Under the pieces are notes generated by a model. It saw only the letters and a program-made list of their open reading frames with translations. It had not been told where the DNA came from and did not search any database. DNA of 20,413 nucleotides from an uncultured Eubacteriales bacterium (GTDB taxonomy: Bacteria; Bacillota; Clostridia; Oscillospirales; Acutalibacteraceae): contig CAKTTT010000022.1 of NCBI GenBank assembly GCA_934615635.1, positions 1 through 20,413 of the forward strand, written 5' to 3'. This document shows, in pieces, positions 8,631-15,501 of this stretch (the stretch's first letter is position 1; each line of letters starts with the position of its first letter). The position numbers were made by a program, and so were the translations under genes.

Positions 8631-11114
8631 TTACAAACAGCGCACCATGATATCCTTCGAATCCCCTTCGCCCGTCGCCCGCAGAGCAATGGTACGCCGC
8701 TCTCCCGGCGTCAGGGGGAAGAAATTGTCCTCGAAATCGTACGCTCCGTCCAGCCCCACCGCATGGATGTACGCCGGCGCCTGCAGGGTGATGTGGGTAT
8801 CCGTCCGCTCCACCACCTCCGCCGGCCGGCCGGGCAGGCCGATATCTCGCACCCTTTTGGGGAAGTAGAAGGTTCTGGCGCTTCCCTGCCTGGTCCGCAA
8901 ATCGCACAGCAGGACCGCCCCCGTTTCGGGCAGCGGCACCTCTCCCTTCCAGACGGCAGTGGACAGGTTGGCCCCCACCCTGAAGGAAATCGTCTTTTCC
9001 CACAGCGGCGTCCGCTCGGTCATCCCCTGCACATACAGCCGGGTCTCTCCCTCCACCGTCTCGGGCAGATCGTTGAGGACATACACCGCGAAGCCGCCCT
9101 CCGCCGCCGCGATGGAGGCCGCCACCGGCTGGCAGGTATTCTTCAAGGCGTAATAGCCGGCCTTAGGCACGCCGTAATAATCCACCAATGCCCAGCCGTT
9201 GGCCGGCCAGCAGTCATTGAACATCCAGAACAGCGCGCCGGAGGAAAACCACTTGTGGCGGCGGTACAGCTCCACGCAGTACCGCACCCATTCGTATTGG
9301 ATATACTGCAGTTTCAGCAGCTTGTCGTCCCGGTCCCGGAACTCGCCCAGCAGCTTACCCGCAAAGGCGACCTGGGCGTCGTAGATGCCAAAATCCGCGA
9401 ACTCGGGGCAGGGATTGTTTTTGGTGTGGAACCGCAGGCAATCGTCGTCATACACCTGGTCCCCCTCCAGGAATCGGCGCAGGCTGGTAAGGGCGGGAGT
9501 GCCCATGCAGGGCAGCTCGCTGTTGAAGCGGGAGAGCAGCCCGTCGAACATCTGATGATAATTCGACAGATCGCCGTAGCGGAACTGTTCGAACATCCAA
9601 TCGATGAAGAAGGTGTTGTGGGTGGTGCCCTTGGTCACCGAGACAAAGGGCTTGCCGCCGTAAGGGCTGGTGGGGGTGAACCGACGGAAGGGATCCATCT
9701 CCCGCAGGACCGGCGCGGCAGTTTCCATGGCGGCGCGGCGACCGGGATACTCGGTCATATCCAGATCGCACCTTGCGGCATTCTCATTATCCCCGTTCCA
9801 CCAGGCCAGCGAGGGATGGCTGCGCAGCCGTTTTGCGGCGCAGGCCGCCTCCCGCCGCAGCCGGTCCAGGAACCACCCCTGATCCTCCGGATATTCGCCG
9901 CAGGCCATCAACAGATCCTGGATCACCAGAATACCCAGACGGTCGCATTCGTCGTAAAAAACATCCTTTTCGAACAGGCCGCCGCCCCATACCCGCAGCA
10001 TGGTGACATGGGCCTCCGCCGCCAGCCGCAGCAGACGGCGGTATTTTTCCGGCGCGGCGTCGCTGGGGAAGGGTTCGCAGGGCACCCAGTTGGCACCCTT
10101 GCAGAAAATCTTCGTCCCATTGACCAGCACCGTATAACCGGCATAGTCCTCGTTTTGATCCAGTTCCTTGAGCCGCGGCTGACTCTGCAGCCGCTTCGCC
10201 AGTTCATATTCCGGAGTGCCGGGACGGTCGGCTTTCTCCACCACCCGGAGGGTCCGTAAGCCAAAGGCGGTTTCCCTCTCGCTGAGCTGCGCGCCGTCCT
10301 CCCCCGTCACCCGGGCGCACAGGCGGTACAGCGGCTGGCCGCCGTATCCCGCCGGCCACCAGAGCTGCGGTTCCTCTATCGCCACGCGCTCGACCACCGC
10401 TTCCTCCGTCACCCGCCGCCGCTGGCTCCATACAACCTGATCCTGGGGGTCCCGGATCTCCCATTCCAGCCGCGCGCCCGATCCCTTGGGGGCAAAATCC
10501 GCCCGGACATACACCTCCGCGCCCTGCGCATCGATCTGCGTCGTGGCGGCATAGAGGCTGTCGATTTCCGTGGCGGAGGGCTTCTGCAGCCACACGTCGC
10601 CAATGATTCCCATGGTGACGAAGCGATCCACCCAGTCCCAGCCGAAGGTACACTGCATCCGCCGGATATGCACCCGCTCGTTGGTAAAGGCGGCGGGATA
10701 GGACGGGCGGTCGGCTACCCTTTCCGCCGGCGGATAAAACCGCACCTCAATATGATTGCGGCCCTGCGTCAGACAGTCGGACACCTCAAAAACATAGGGC
10801 AGGAACATGTCGTCGCAGCTTCCTAGCTTCCGGCCGTTGAGAAACACGTCGCAAAAGGTATCCAGGCCGGTGAAAACCAACTGCACGCCCTCCGCCTCGC
10901 CCTGAAAGTCGAAATCCCGTTCATAGGTGAAGCGCGCCCGCTCCACAAAGCGGCATTCCTCCACCGCATAGCCCTTTTTATAATCCGGCAGCAGGCCGCA
11001 GCGGAGCAAATCGGTGTGGGCGCAGCCGGGCACCTGCCCGTCGAACACCACCGGCGAAGCCTCCGCCAGGACATAGCTTCCGGTCCATTTCCCATTTAAA
11101 GATTCTTTTTTCAT
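8631..11114 (-). CDS. GH2 beta-mannosidase-like glycoside hydrolase
   Basis: From the chosen ATG this is an 827-residue cytoplasmic enzyme with the GH2 layout: a jelly-roll domain (about 1-180), an immunoglobulin-like domain that includes LWWPAGYGGQPLY (about 251-263), and a (beta/alpha)8 barrel. WWNGDNEN carries the expected acid/base Glu444, and FNSELPCMGTPAL the expected nucleophile Glu533, the beta-mannosidase arrangement. Beta-mannosidases release mannose from the non-reducing end of beta-mannosides. The open frame reaches back to a TTG at 11156, but MKKESLNGKW at 11114 starts the conserved domain and follows AGGTGA; a GTG two codons earlier is also possible. It shares family but not close sequence with the second GH2 gene (16626-18947), so the two probably cut different linkages. 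Confidence 0.82.
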   Translation of the reverse strand: MKKESLNGKWTGSYVLAEASPVVFDGQVPGCAHTDLLRCGLLPDYKKGYAVEECRFVERARFTYERDFDFQGEAEGVQLVFTGLDTFCDVFLNGRKLGSCDDMFLPYVFEVSDCLTQGRNHIEVRFYPPAERVADRPSYPAAFTNERVHIRRMQCTFGWDWVDRFVTMGIIGDVWLQKPSATEIDSLYAATTQIDAQGAEVYVRADFAPKGSGARLEWEIRDPQDQVVWSQRRRVTEEAVVERVAIEEPQLWWPAGYGGQPLYRLCARVTGEDGAQLSERETAFGLRTLRVVEKADRPGTPEYELAKRLQSQPRLKELDQNEDYAGYTVLVNGTKIFCKGANWVPCEPFPSDAAPEKYRRLLRLAAEAHVTMLRVWGGGLFEKDVFYDECDRLGILVIQDLLMACGEYPEDQGWFLDRLRREAACAAKRLRSHPSLAWWNGDNENAARCDLDMTEYPGRRAAMETAAPVLREMDPFRRFTPTSPYGGKPFVSVTKGTTHNTFFIDWMFEQFRYGDLSNYHQMFDGLLSRFNSELPCMGTPALTSLRRFLEGDQVYDDDCLRFHTKNNPCPEFADFGIYDAQVAFAGKLLGEFRDRDDKLLKLQYIQYEWVRYCVELYRRHKWFSSGALFWMFNDCWPANGWALVDYYGVPKAGYYALKNTCQPVAASIAAAEGGFAVYVLNDLPETVEGETRLYVQGMTERTPLWEKTISFRVGANLSTAVWKGEVPLPETGAVLLCDLRTRQGSARTFYFPKRVRDIGLPGRPAEVVERTDTHITLQAPAYIHAVGLDGAYDFEDNFFPLTPGERRTIALRATGEGDSKDIMVRCL

Positions 11115-11201
11115 TTTCACCTGGTCCTTTCCCGACCCTTCCCGCGGCAAGGACAACCGTATCTGTTCAGGAAGAGCCTGTTACTGGTGTATAAAACAGC
11201 A

Positions 11202-11234
11202 ATTCCCGCCGGCCGTCTTTCAGCCGACGGGAAT
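11202..11234 (-). terminator. Hairpin after the dehydrogenase gene, weak terminator candidate
   Basis: Twelve-nucleotide arms ATTCCCGCCGGC (11202-11213) and GCCGACGGGAAT (11223-11234) pair with one mismatch around a 9-nt loop. On the minus strand the stem is followed by TGCTGTTTTATA, a loose T-rich tail. It lies about 40 bp after the dehydrogenase stop and about 90 bp before the GH2 start, so it could lower read-through into the downstream glycosidases. Confidence 0.45.
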
Positions 11235-11274
11235 CACAGACGGCAATCGATGCCTCCCGCCAAAGCAGACGGCA

Positions 11275-12273
11275 TTATTTCACGTTCGCAATATACCCGG
11301 GATTCAAAAGGGTTTTCACCGTTCCGGTCTGCAGGAATTCCAGCGTGTTCTCCGCCGAGGTCCGGCAGCACAGCTCGCTGGCCTCATAGGCGCCGGAAGC
11401 ATAGTGGGGCAGCAGCATCACATTGTCCAACTGGATCAGCGGGCTTTCCACCGGCAGGGGCTCCTTCTCAAACACGTCCAGCCCCGCGCCGGCAATCACC
11501 CTGTCCTTGAGCGCCTGGGCCAGATCCGCTTCGTTGACCACCTTGCCGCGGGCGGTATTGATAAGCACCGCCGAAGGCTTCATTCCCTCCAGAAAGGCCC
11601 TGTCGATCATGCCCGTGGTGGCGGGAGTGGCCGGAACATGCAGGCTGATCACATCCGATTCCTTCTGAATGGTGGGGATATCGGCCTCGATCACGCCCAG
11701 GCGGTCGGCCGTCTCCTTGTCGAACCGCAGATCATAGGCCAGAATCCGGCAATGGAAGCCGACGAGCATTTCCGCCAAGGCCTTGGAAATATCCCCAAAG
11801 CCGATGAGGCCCACCGTTTTTCCGTAAAGCTGATGGGAATACCGGTTGTCAAAAAAGCGGCTCCAATCCCCCTTGCGCACATCCGCATCCGCGGCCGGGA
11901 ACTCCCGGAGCACGTTGAGCATGAGCCCCAGCGCACATTCCGCCACCGTCGTGGACAGCGTGCCGGCGGCGTTGCAGATCGCCACGCCGCATTCCGTCGC
12001 CACAGCATGATCCATCTCATCCGTGCCCACCCCGCAGCGGGAGAGCAGCCGCAGCCCGTTTTTCGCCAGCTTGCGGATGGTATCGCCGTTGAACTTCTCC
12101 CCGCAGGTGATCAGCGCGTCATACCCGCAGATCTGATCCACGAAATCCGCCGCATCCCGGGTGGCCATATCCAGCAGCTCCGCCTCAAAGCCGTTTTCCT
12201 TGAGCATATCCGCCGCCGCCTGCCGCAGAACCCGCGGGTTCTGTTTGCCTAAAATCGCTACTTTCGCGCTCAT
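11275..12273 (-). CDS. D-2-hydroxyacid dehydrogenase (phosphoglycerate dehydrogenase-like)
   Basis: This is a 332-residue NAD-dependent dehydrogenase of the D-isomer 2-hydroxyacid family. The Rossmann motif GKTVGLIGFGDISKAL (151-166) is followed by NTARGKVVNEADL with catalytic Arg242, GLDVFEKEP with Glu271 and LLPHYASG with His290. The substrate-side motif SRCGVGTDEMD (78-88) is also present. It lacks the C-terminal ACT domain of long SerA enzymes. It interconverts a 2-hydroxy acid and a 2-keto acid; which one is unknown. The frame extends back to a TTG at 12360, but the ATG at 12273 has GAGG eight bases upstream and begins the fold (MSAKVAILG). It lies downstream of the aldolase, so it may oxidise or reduce an acid linked to the aldolase reaction (inference). 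Confidence 0.82.
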   Translation of the reverse strand: MSAKVAILGKQNPRVLRQAAADMLKENGFEAELLDMATRDAADFVDQICGYDALITCGEKFNGDTIRKLAKNGLRLLSRCGVGTDEMDHAVATECGVAICNAAGTLSTTVAECALGLMLNVLREFPAADADVRKGDWSRFFDNRYSHQLYGKTVGLIGFGDISKALAEMLVGFHCRILAYDLRFDKETADRLGVIEADIPTIQKESDVISLHVPATPATTGMIDRAFLEGMKPSAVLINTARGKVVNEADLAQALKDRVIAGAGLDVFEKEPLPVESPLIQLDNVMLLPHYASGAYEASELCCRTSAENTLEFLQTGTVKTLLNPGYIANVK

Positions 12274-12302
12274 ATTCATAACCTCATTCTTTCGCACAAA
12301 TT

Positions 12303-12330
12303 GGGATCCCTCTCCCGATCGGGCGATCCC
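12303..12330. repeat. Nested palindrome just upstream of the dehydrogenase ribosome site
   Basis: GGGATC and GATCCC flank an inner perfect palindrome CCCGATCGGG. The element lies 30-57 bp upstream of the dehydrogenase start. It could be an RNA hairpin or an operator; nothing in the sequence decides this. Confidence 0.35.
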
Positions 12331-12385
12331 TGAAGAGGAACCCTCCGCACCGTTTAACAAGGGGGCCGCTCTGGTCTGCCGCAGC

Positions 12386-12438
12386 GCCGGACGGGCAAAG
12401 CGCCTGCTCTAAGAGCAGCCGGCGCTCTTCCGTCCGGC
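12386..12438 (-). other. Long GC-rich stem-loop between the aldolase and dehydrogenase genes
   Basis: Three stacked stems are visible: GCCGGACGG (12386-12394) with CCGTCCGGC (12430-12438), AGCGCC (12399-12404) with GGCGCT (12421-12426), and TGCTC (12405-12409) with GAGCA (12413-12417) around the loop TAA. That is 20 Watson-Crick pairs with small bulges. It begins 16 nt after the aldolase stop on the minus strand and has no U-tract, so it is not a classical terminator. A 3'-end stabiliser or RNA processing site is likely (inference). Confidence 0.6.
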
Positions 12439-12453
12439 CCGCCGGCCTTTTCA

Positions 12454-13248
12454 TCAGCCTTTTTTCGCGTTCAGCAGCGCCCTCGTCTGCTCCAGCGTCT
12501 GGCGCGCGCCCATATCCAGATAGCCCATGTCCGCGCCCACGGCGAACCAGGAGGCGCCCCGGCGGATCCAGTCGCTGATGTTGGCCTCGTCATAGCCAAG
12601 AGCCACGCCGAAGGGCACCTTATGCTTGTTGCAGATCTCCGCGATCTTGTCCATCTGTTCCATCACCGCCGGGTGCCGATACTGACCCAGCACGCCCAAA
12701 GAAGCGGACAGATCATTGGGTCCCACGACGATGCTGTCGATCCCCGGAACCTCCAGGATCTTGTCCAGATTCTTCACGCCCTCCACATGCTCGATCTGCA
12801 GAATACGCCACAGACATTTTTCCGCATCCCGAATGTACTCGTCCATGGGAACGGCGCCGAAGCGATGCGCCCGCACCGGGCCGAAGCCCCGGATGCCCTT
12901 GGGGGGATACAGGCAGGAGGCGATGGCCTGCTGGGCCGCCTCCACCGTGTTGATCATGGGGAAGATCACCCCGTCCGGCGCCATTTCCAGAATGGGTTTC
13001 ACCGTAGCCGGGTTGAGATCCACCACCCTCACCATGGAGAAGATATCCGCCGCCGCCGCGGCCTGGATGTGGCTGCGGATAATCTCCAGCGTAAAGCCGG
13101 TGTGCTCCTGATCAATCCACATCATGTCGTAGCCGACGGTTCCAAGCTGCTCCACAATGCAGGGGTCGGTGTAATACACGCCGGTGCTGATAGGCAGCTC
13201 GCCGTTTTCGATTTTTTTCTTGTGTCTTTCCAATCTTGCGTTTACCAT
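12454..13248 (-). CDS. HpcH/HpaI family aldolase (2-keto-3-deoxy-L-rhamnonate aldolase-like)
   Basis: This 264-residue protein has the class II, metal-dependent HpcH/HpaI aldolase fold. The family's active-site set is visible: WIDQEHTGF with His49, MVRV with Arg74, QIEHVEG with Glu153 and VGPNDLSASLG with Asp179. These enzymes split 2-keto-3-deoxy acids into pyruvate and an aldehyde; the best-known sugar member, RhmA/YfaU, cuts 2-keto-3-deoxy-L-rhamnonate to pyruvate and L-lactaldehyde. That would suit the GH106-like gene downstream, but the substrate is inferred. The ATG at 13248 overlaps the stop of the 53-codon ORF upstream (ATGGTAA), and a GAGGAG lies about eleven bases before it, so translation may be coupled. 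No rhamnonate dehydratase is in the window. Confidence 0.82.
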   Translation of the reverse strand: MVNARLERHKKKIENGELPISTGVYYTDPCIVEQLGTVGYDMMWIDQEHTGFTLEIIRSHIQAAAAADIFSMVRVVDLNPATVKPILEMAPDGVIFPMINTVEAAQQAIASCLYPPKGIRGFGPVRAHRFGAVPMDEYIRDAEKCLWRILQIEHVEGVKNLDKILEVPGIDSIVVGPNDLSASLGVLGQYRHPAVMEQMDKIAEICNKHKVPFGVALGYDEANISDWIRRGASWFAVGADMGYLDMGARQTLEQTRALLNAKKG

Positions 13249-13403
13249 TTTTGCTCGCGCTCCTCTTTATAGATATCCGGATCTTCCGGATGGGGGTCTT
13301 TTGAAAGTGTCGTAAACACTTTCCGCCTGAAATCCGCGGGGAAGCATCCGCCGTCAACCTTGATGAACCAGTCATTCTGTTCTACAAAATCGCGCAAATG
13401 CAT
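13242..13403 (-). CDS. Small ORF (53 aa) overlapping the aldolase start, unknown function
   Basis: A complete 53-codon frame runs from an ATG at 13403 to a TAA that overlaps the aldolase start in the sequence ATGGTAA. It opens MHLRDFVEQNDWFIKVDGG and ends KEEREQKW, a protein-like mix of aromatic, acidic and basic residues. No membrane segment or signal is seen and I do not recognise a family. The upstream frame is closed by a TGA five codons before the ATG, so it is not the tail of a longer gene. AAGG lies nine bases before the start. Third-position GC looks lower than in the neighbours, which could mean recent transfer, a decayed gene or a chance frame. It overlaps several inverted repeats, so regulatory constraint could also shape the sequence. 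The coding call is tentative. Confidence 0.45.
   Translation of the reverse strand: MHLRDFVEQNDWFIKVDGGCFPADFRRKVFTTLSKDPHPEDPDIYKEEREQKW
13275..13291. repeat. Palindrome ATCCGGA-TCT-TCCGGAT near the aldolase ribosome site
   Basis: Perfect 7-bp inverted arms around a 3-nt centre lie 27-43 bp upstream of the aldolase ATG. It would fold as a tight RNA hairpin just before the GAGGAG ribosome site, or serve as a protein-binding site. It falls inside the 53-codon ORF. Confidence 0.45.
13304..13322. promoter_or_regulatory. 19-bp palindrome, possible operator or second hairpin
   Basis: The sequence AAAGTGT-CGTAA-ACACTTT is a perfect 7-bp inverted repeat around a 5-nt centre. Its size suits a dimeric regulator such as the LacI-type protein encoded upstream, although it lacks the symmetric central CG of many LacI-family operators. 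On the RNA it would form a short hairpin directly abutting the 3' arm of the larger stem at 13322-13424. Confidence 0.4.
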
Positions 13404-13424
13404 TCCCCGCGGCCTTCAGGCGGA
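13322..13424 (-). promoter_or_regulatory. Long inverted repeat that would bury the small ORF's ribosome site
   Basis: Two 22-nt arms, 13322-13343 and 13403-13424, are reverse complements except for two adjacent bases in the middle; as RNA one of those two can form a G-U pair. Each arm has two 10-nt perfect blocks: TCCGCCTGAA with TTCAGGCGGA, and CCGCGGGGAA with TTCCCCGCGG. The loop is 59 nt. In the minus-strand transcript the 5' arm covers the AAGG ribosome site and the A of the ATG of the 53-codon ORF, and the 3' arm lies within that ORF. Closed, the stem should block initiation there and, through the overlap, could lower aldolase translation. The match is seen; the control role is inferred. 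Confidence 0.6.
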
Positions 13425-13450
13425 TGAACGGTTTTTGTCCCTTCCTTCAT

Positions 13451-13481
13451 GCCGGCGGCGGCCCGAAAAGCTCCCGCCGGC
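13451..13481 (-). other. GC-rich hairpin just after the GH36 gene stop
   Basis: GCCGGCGG (13451-13458) and CCGCCGGC (13474-13481) are perfect arms around a 15-nt loop, starting 15 nt after the GH36 stop codon on the minus strand. There is no U-tract after it. It may protect the 3' end of the GH36 message or slow read-through into the aldolase genes. Confidence 0.5.
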
Positions 13482-13496
13482 TTAAAAGCAACCTAC

Positions 13497-15485
13497 TTAT
13501 TCGTTTCCCTTTTTCTGATAGAACCAAATCACGCCGGACCGCTTGGGAATGGATACCGTGAAGCCCTTCTGCAGCTCCTCGCCCGTCATGGTCATCGTCT
13601 CGCCGCTGACCCGGTCCCAGAAGGCGTAGGTCGCCTTGGGATCCGCGAAGGGCTTGGCGGTGAAGGAATCCGGCTCCGCCTTGATGTTGCGGACCACCTG
13701 GATAAAGCCCTTACCGGTTTCCGGATCCTCAAACTGCATGGCGTAGTAATCCTCCACGCTCTTGCGGCACTCGGTGAGGGGATAATAGTCGCCGGACAGC
13801 ATGAGCTCCGCCGCTTCCCTCCAGATGGGATCCATCTTATTGGCAACGGCAAACCGCTCGTCGCTGTCGTTGTACTCCACCATGGAGGTGATCGCCGGCG
13901 CCATGGCGCACTGGTAAGCGAACTCGTCCACCGGTCTGGGCGCCCGGTTCCAATCGTCGTACTCCCCGTTTTCCTGATCCCAGCTCATGGTATGGGCGCG
14001 GAAATAGGGAATCCACTCGAACATTTCCCGATGCTGCTTCTGCTTGATGTGGTGCATACCGTAGCCGATATCGGTGTAGTGCAGCGGCACGGCGCGGCGC
14101 ATGGTTTCCAGATCGTTCCGCCGGCCACCGCTGGCGCAGGAGTCGATCCAGAGTCCGGGATTGCGCACCAACAGCTCATCCCAGAAACGCAGATAGCCCT
14201 GGGTGTGGAAATTCTCCATGCTGCCCACGCGGTCGGGCTCCTCGTTGTTCATCCAGTAAGGAAGCGGCGCAATGTTGAAATCCTGCCGGTAGATGTGAAT
14301 GTGGTATTCCTTGATGTACCTGTCCACCAGTTCGATCAGCCAATCCTGGCAATCCTTATCCGCCAGCTTCAGCAAGCGGTCGTAGCCGTCCCCGCCCTTT
14401 TCGTCGATAACGCGCAGCATCCATTCCGGGTGCTCCTTATCCAGCGCCGTATCGCGGTGGACGCGCTCCGGCTCGAACCACAGCAGGAACTGGATGCCTT
14501 CCTTTTCGCACTTCTTGCCCACCGGCCCCAGGCCGTTGGGGAAATGATCCGGATTAGGCCACCAGTTGCCGGTGGTGGTCCAGGTGAAATCGCAGGGATA
14601 CCAGCCGGCGTCGATCCACCAGATATCCGGCTTCATGCCGTGGCGGATATAGGAATCGATGGCGTCCACCTGATTCTCCTCGGTAACGGCGGTGAATTCC
14701 TGCTTCCCGCCGATGCCCCAGGTGTGCAGGCACATTTTCGGGGGAATGGGCTGACCGTCCTCGCGGGGCAGGATGTGCTTGAAATACCACCGGCGCCACA
14801 TGTTGCGGGCCCGGCTTTCATCGCCGGTAAAGCCCATCAGTGTCATCCGGGGAGTGCGGATGGTCTCACCCGGCTTCATGTACATATTCATGTACTGCTG
14901 TCCCACCGCCAGATGCACGCCCTGCTCGCAGGGGGCGAATTCCGCCAGCCACTGAGCGGGCCAGCCGATGGCCAGATTGATGCCGTATTCCGCGAACATC
15001 AACCGCATGTAGGGGAACGCCCAATGGGTGCCCAGGCCGTTCTGCGGCGCGATGGAGAGCTCGTGATCCAGGCGGTCGGTGAAGAACTCATACCCATCCT
15101 GATTCACCGTATCGCCGTTGCCGTGGATCAGCACGGGATCGCTGCCCGCTATACAACTGTCCATTACGCGGATCTTGGAAAGAATGGGGGTGTTTTTCTC
15201 TCCGCGGTTGGTGAGGAACACGATCCATTCGGTCACGGGGAAATCCCGATACTCCAGATACTCCGCGCGAATCTCCAAACCGGCCTCATCCTGACCGGTT
15301 ACCACGATCTGCAGCATATTGGTATCCACCAACCGGCGTTCCACCCGCGGATGGAAATCCGCGGGGATACCGCGTACCAGGCGATCCCCATATCGAAAGC
15401 TCAACGGAATTTCCGCCGGCGAGGTATACGGGATCAGCTTTTCAATCAGCCGCATATCGGTCTTTGTCACCTTGTTCATATCCAT
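13497..15485 (-). CDS. GH36 alpha-galactosidase-like glycoside hydrolase
   Basis: From the chosen ATG this is a 662-residue protein without a signal peptide. It has an N-terminal beta-sandwich (to about 240) and a (beta/alpha)8 barrel. The barrel carries DIWWIDAGWYP (287-297), LLWFEPERV (334-342), IYRQDFN with the expected nucleophile Asp402, and IDSCASGGRR with the expected acid/base Asp448, the GH36/GH-D pattern. Such enzymes remove terminal alpha-linked galactose, and some act on alpha-GalNAc. The open frame begins at a TTG at 15512, inside the regulator gene; the ATG at 15485 has GGGAG ten bases upstream and is preferred, with another ATG two codons on. It starts 16 bp after the regulator stop, so the two are co-transcribed. 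Confidence 0.82.
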   Translation of the reverse strand: MDMNKVTKTDMRLIEKLIPYTSPAEIPLSFRYGDRLVRGIPADFHPRVERRLVDTNMLQIVVTGQDEAGLEIRAEYLEYRDFPVTEWIVFLTNRGEKNTPILSKIRVMDSCIAGSDPVLIHGNGDTVNQDGYEFFTDRLDHELSIAPQNGLGTHWAFPYMRLMFAEYGINLAIGWPAQWLAEFAPCEQGVHLAVGQQYMNMYMKPGETIRTPRMTLMGFTGDESRARNMWRRWYFKHILPREDGQPIPPKMCLHTWGIGGKQEFTAVTEENQVDAIDSYIRHGMKPDIWWIDAGWYPCDFTWTTTGNWWPNPDHFPNGLGPVGKKCEKEGIQFLLWFEPERVHRDTALDKEHPEWMLRVIDEKGGDGYDRLLKLADKDCQDWLIELVDRYIKEYHIHIYRQDFNIAPLPYWMNNEEPDRVGSMENFHTQGYLRFWDELLVRNPGLWIDSCASGGRRNDLETMRRAVPLHYTDIGYGMHHIKQKQHREMFEWIPYFRAHTMSWDQENGEYDDWNRAPRPVDEFAYQCAMAPAITSMVEYNDSDERFAVANKMDPIWREAAELMLSGDYYPLTECRKSVEDYYAMQFEDPETGKGFIQVVRNIKAEPDSFTAKPFADPKATYAFWDRVSGETMTMTGEELQKGFTVSIPKRSGVIWFYQKKGNE

Positions 15486-15501
15486 GGAAATCATTCTCCC
15501 A

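Noticed and set aside
11115..11156. Upstream TTG start for the GH2 gene at 11156
   Set aside because: No ribosome site in front of the TTG and the extra 14 residues precede the normal start of the GH2 sugar-binding domain; the ATG at 11114 fits better.
12274..12360. N-terminal extension of the dehydrogenase from a TTG at 12360
   Set aside because: The extension is low-complexity Gly/Ser-rich, and GAGG lies at the right distance from the ATG at 12273.
13322..13424. Inverted repeat as a miniature transposon
   Set aside because: The arms are only 59 nt apart, no target-site duplication is seen, and no second copy occurs in the window; an RNA stem at a ribosome site explains it better.
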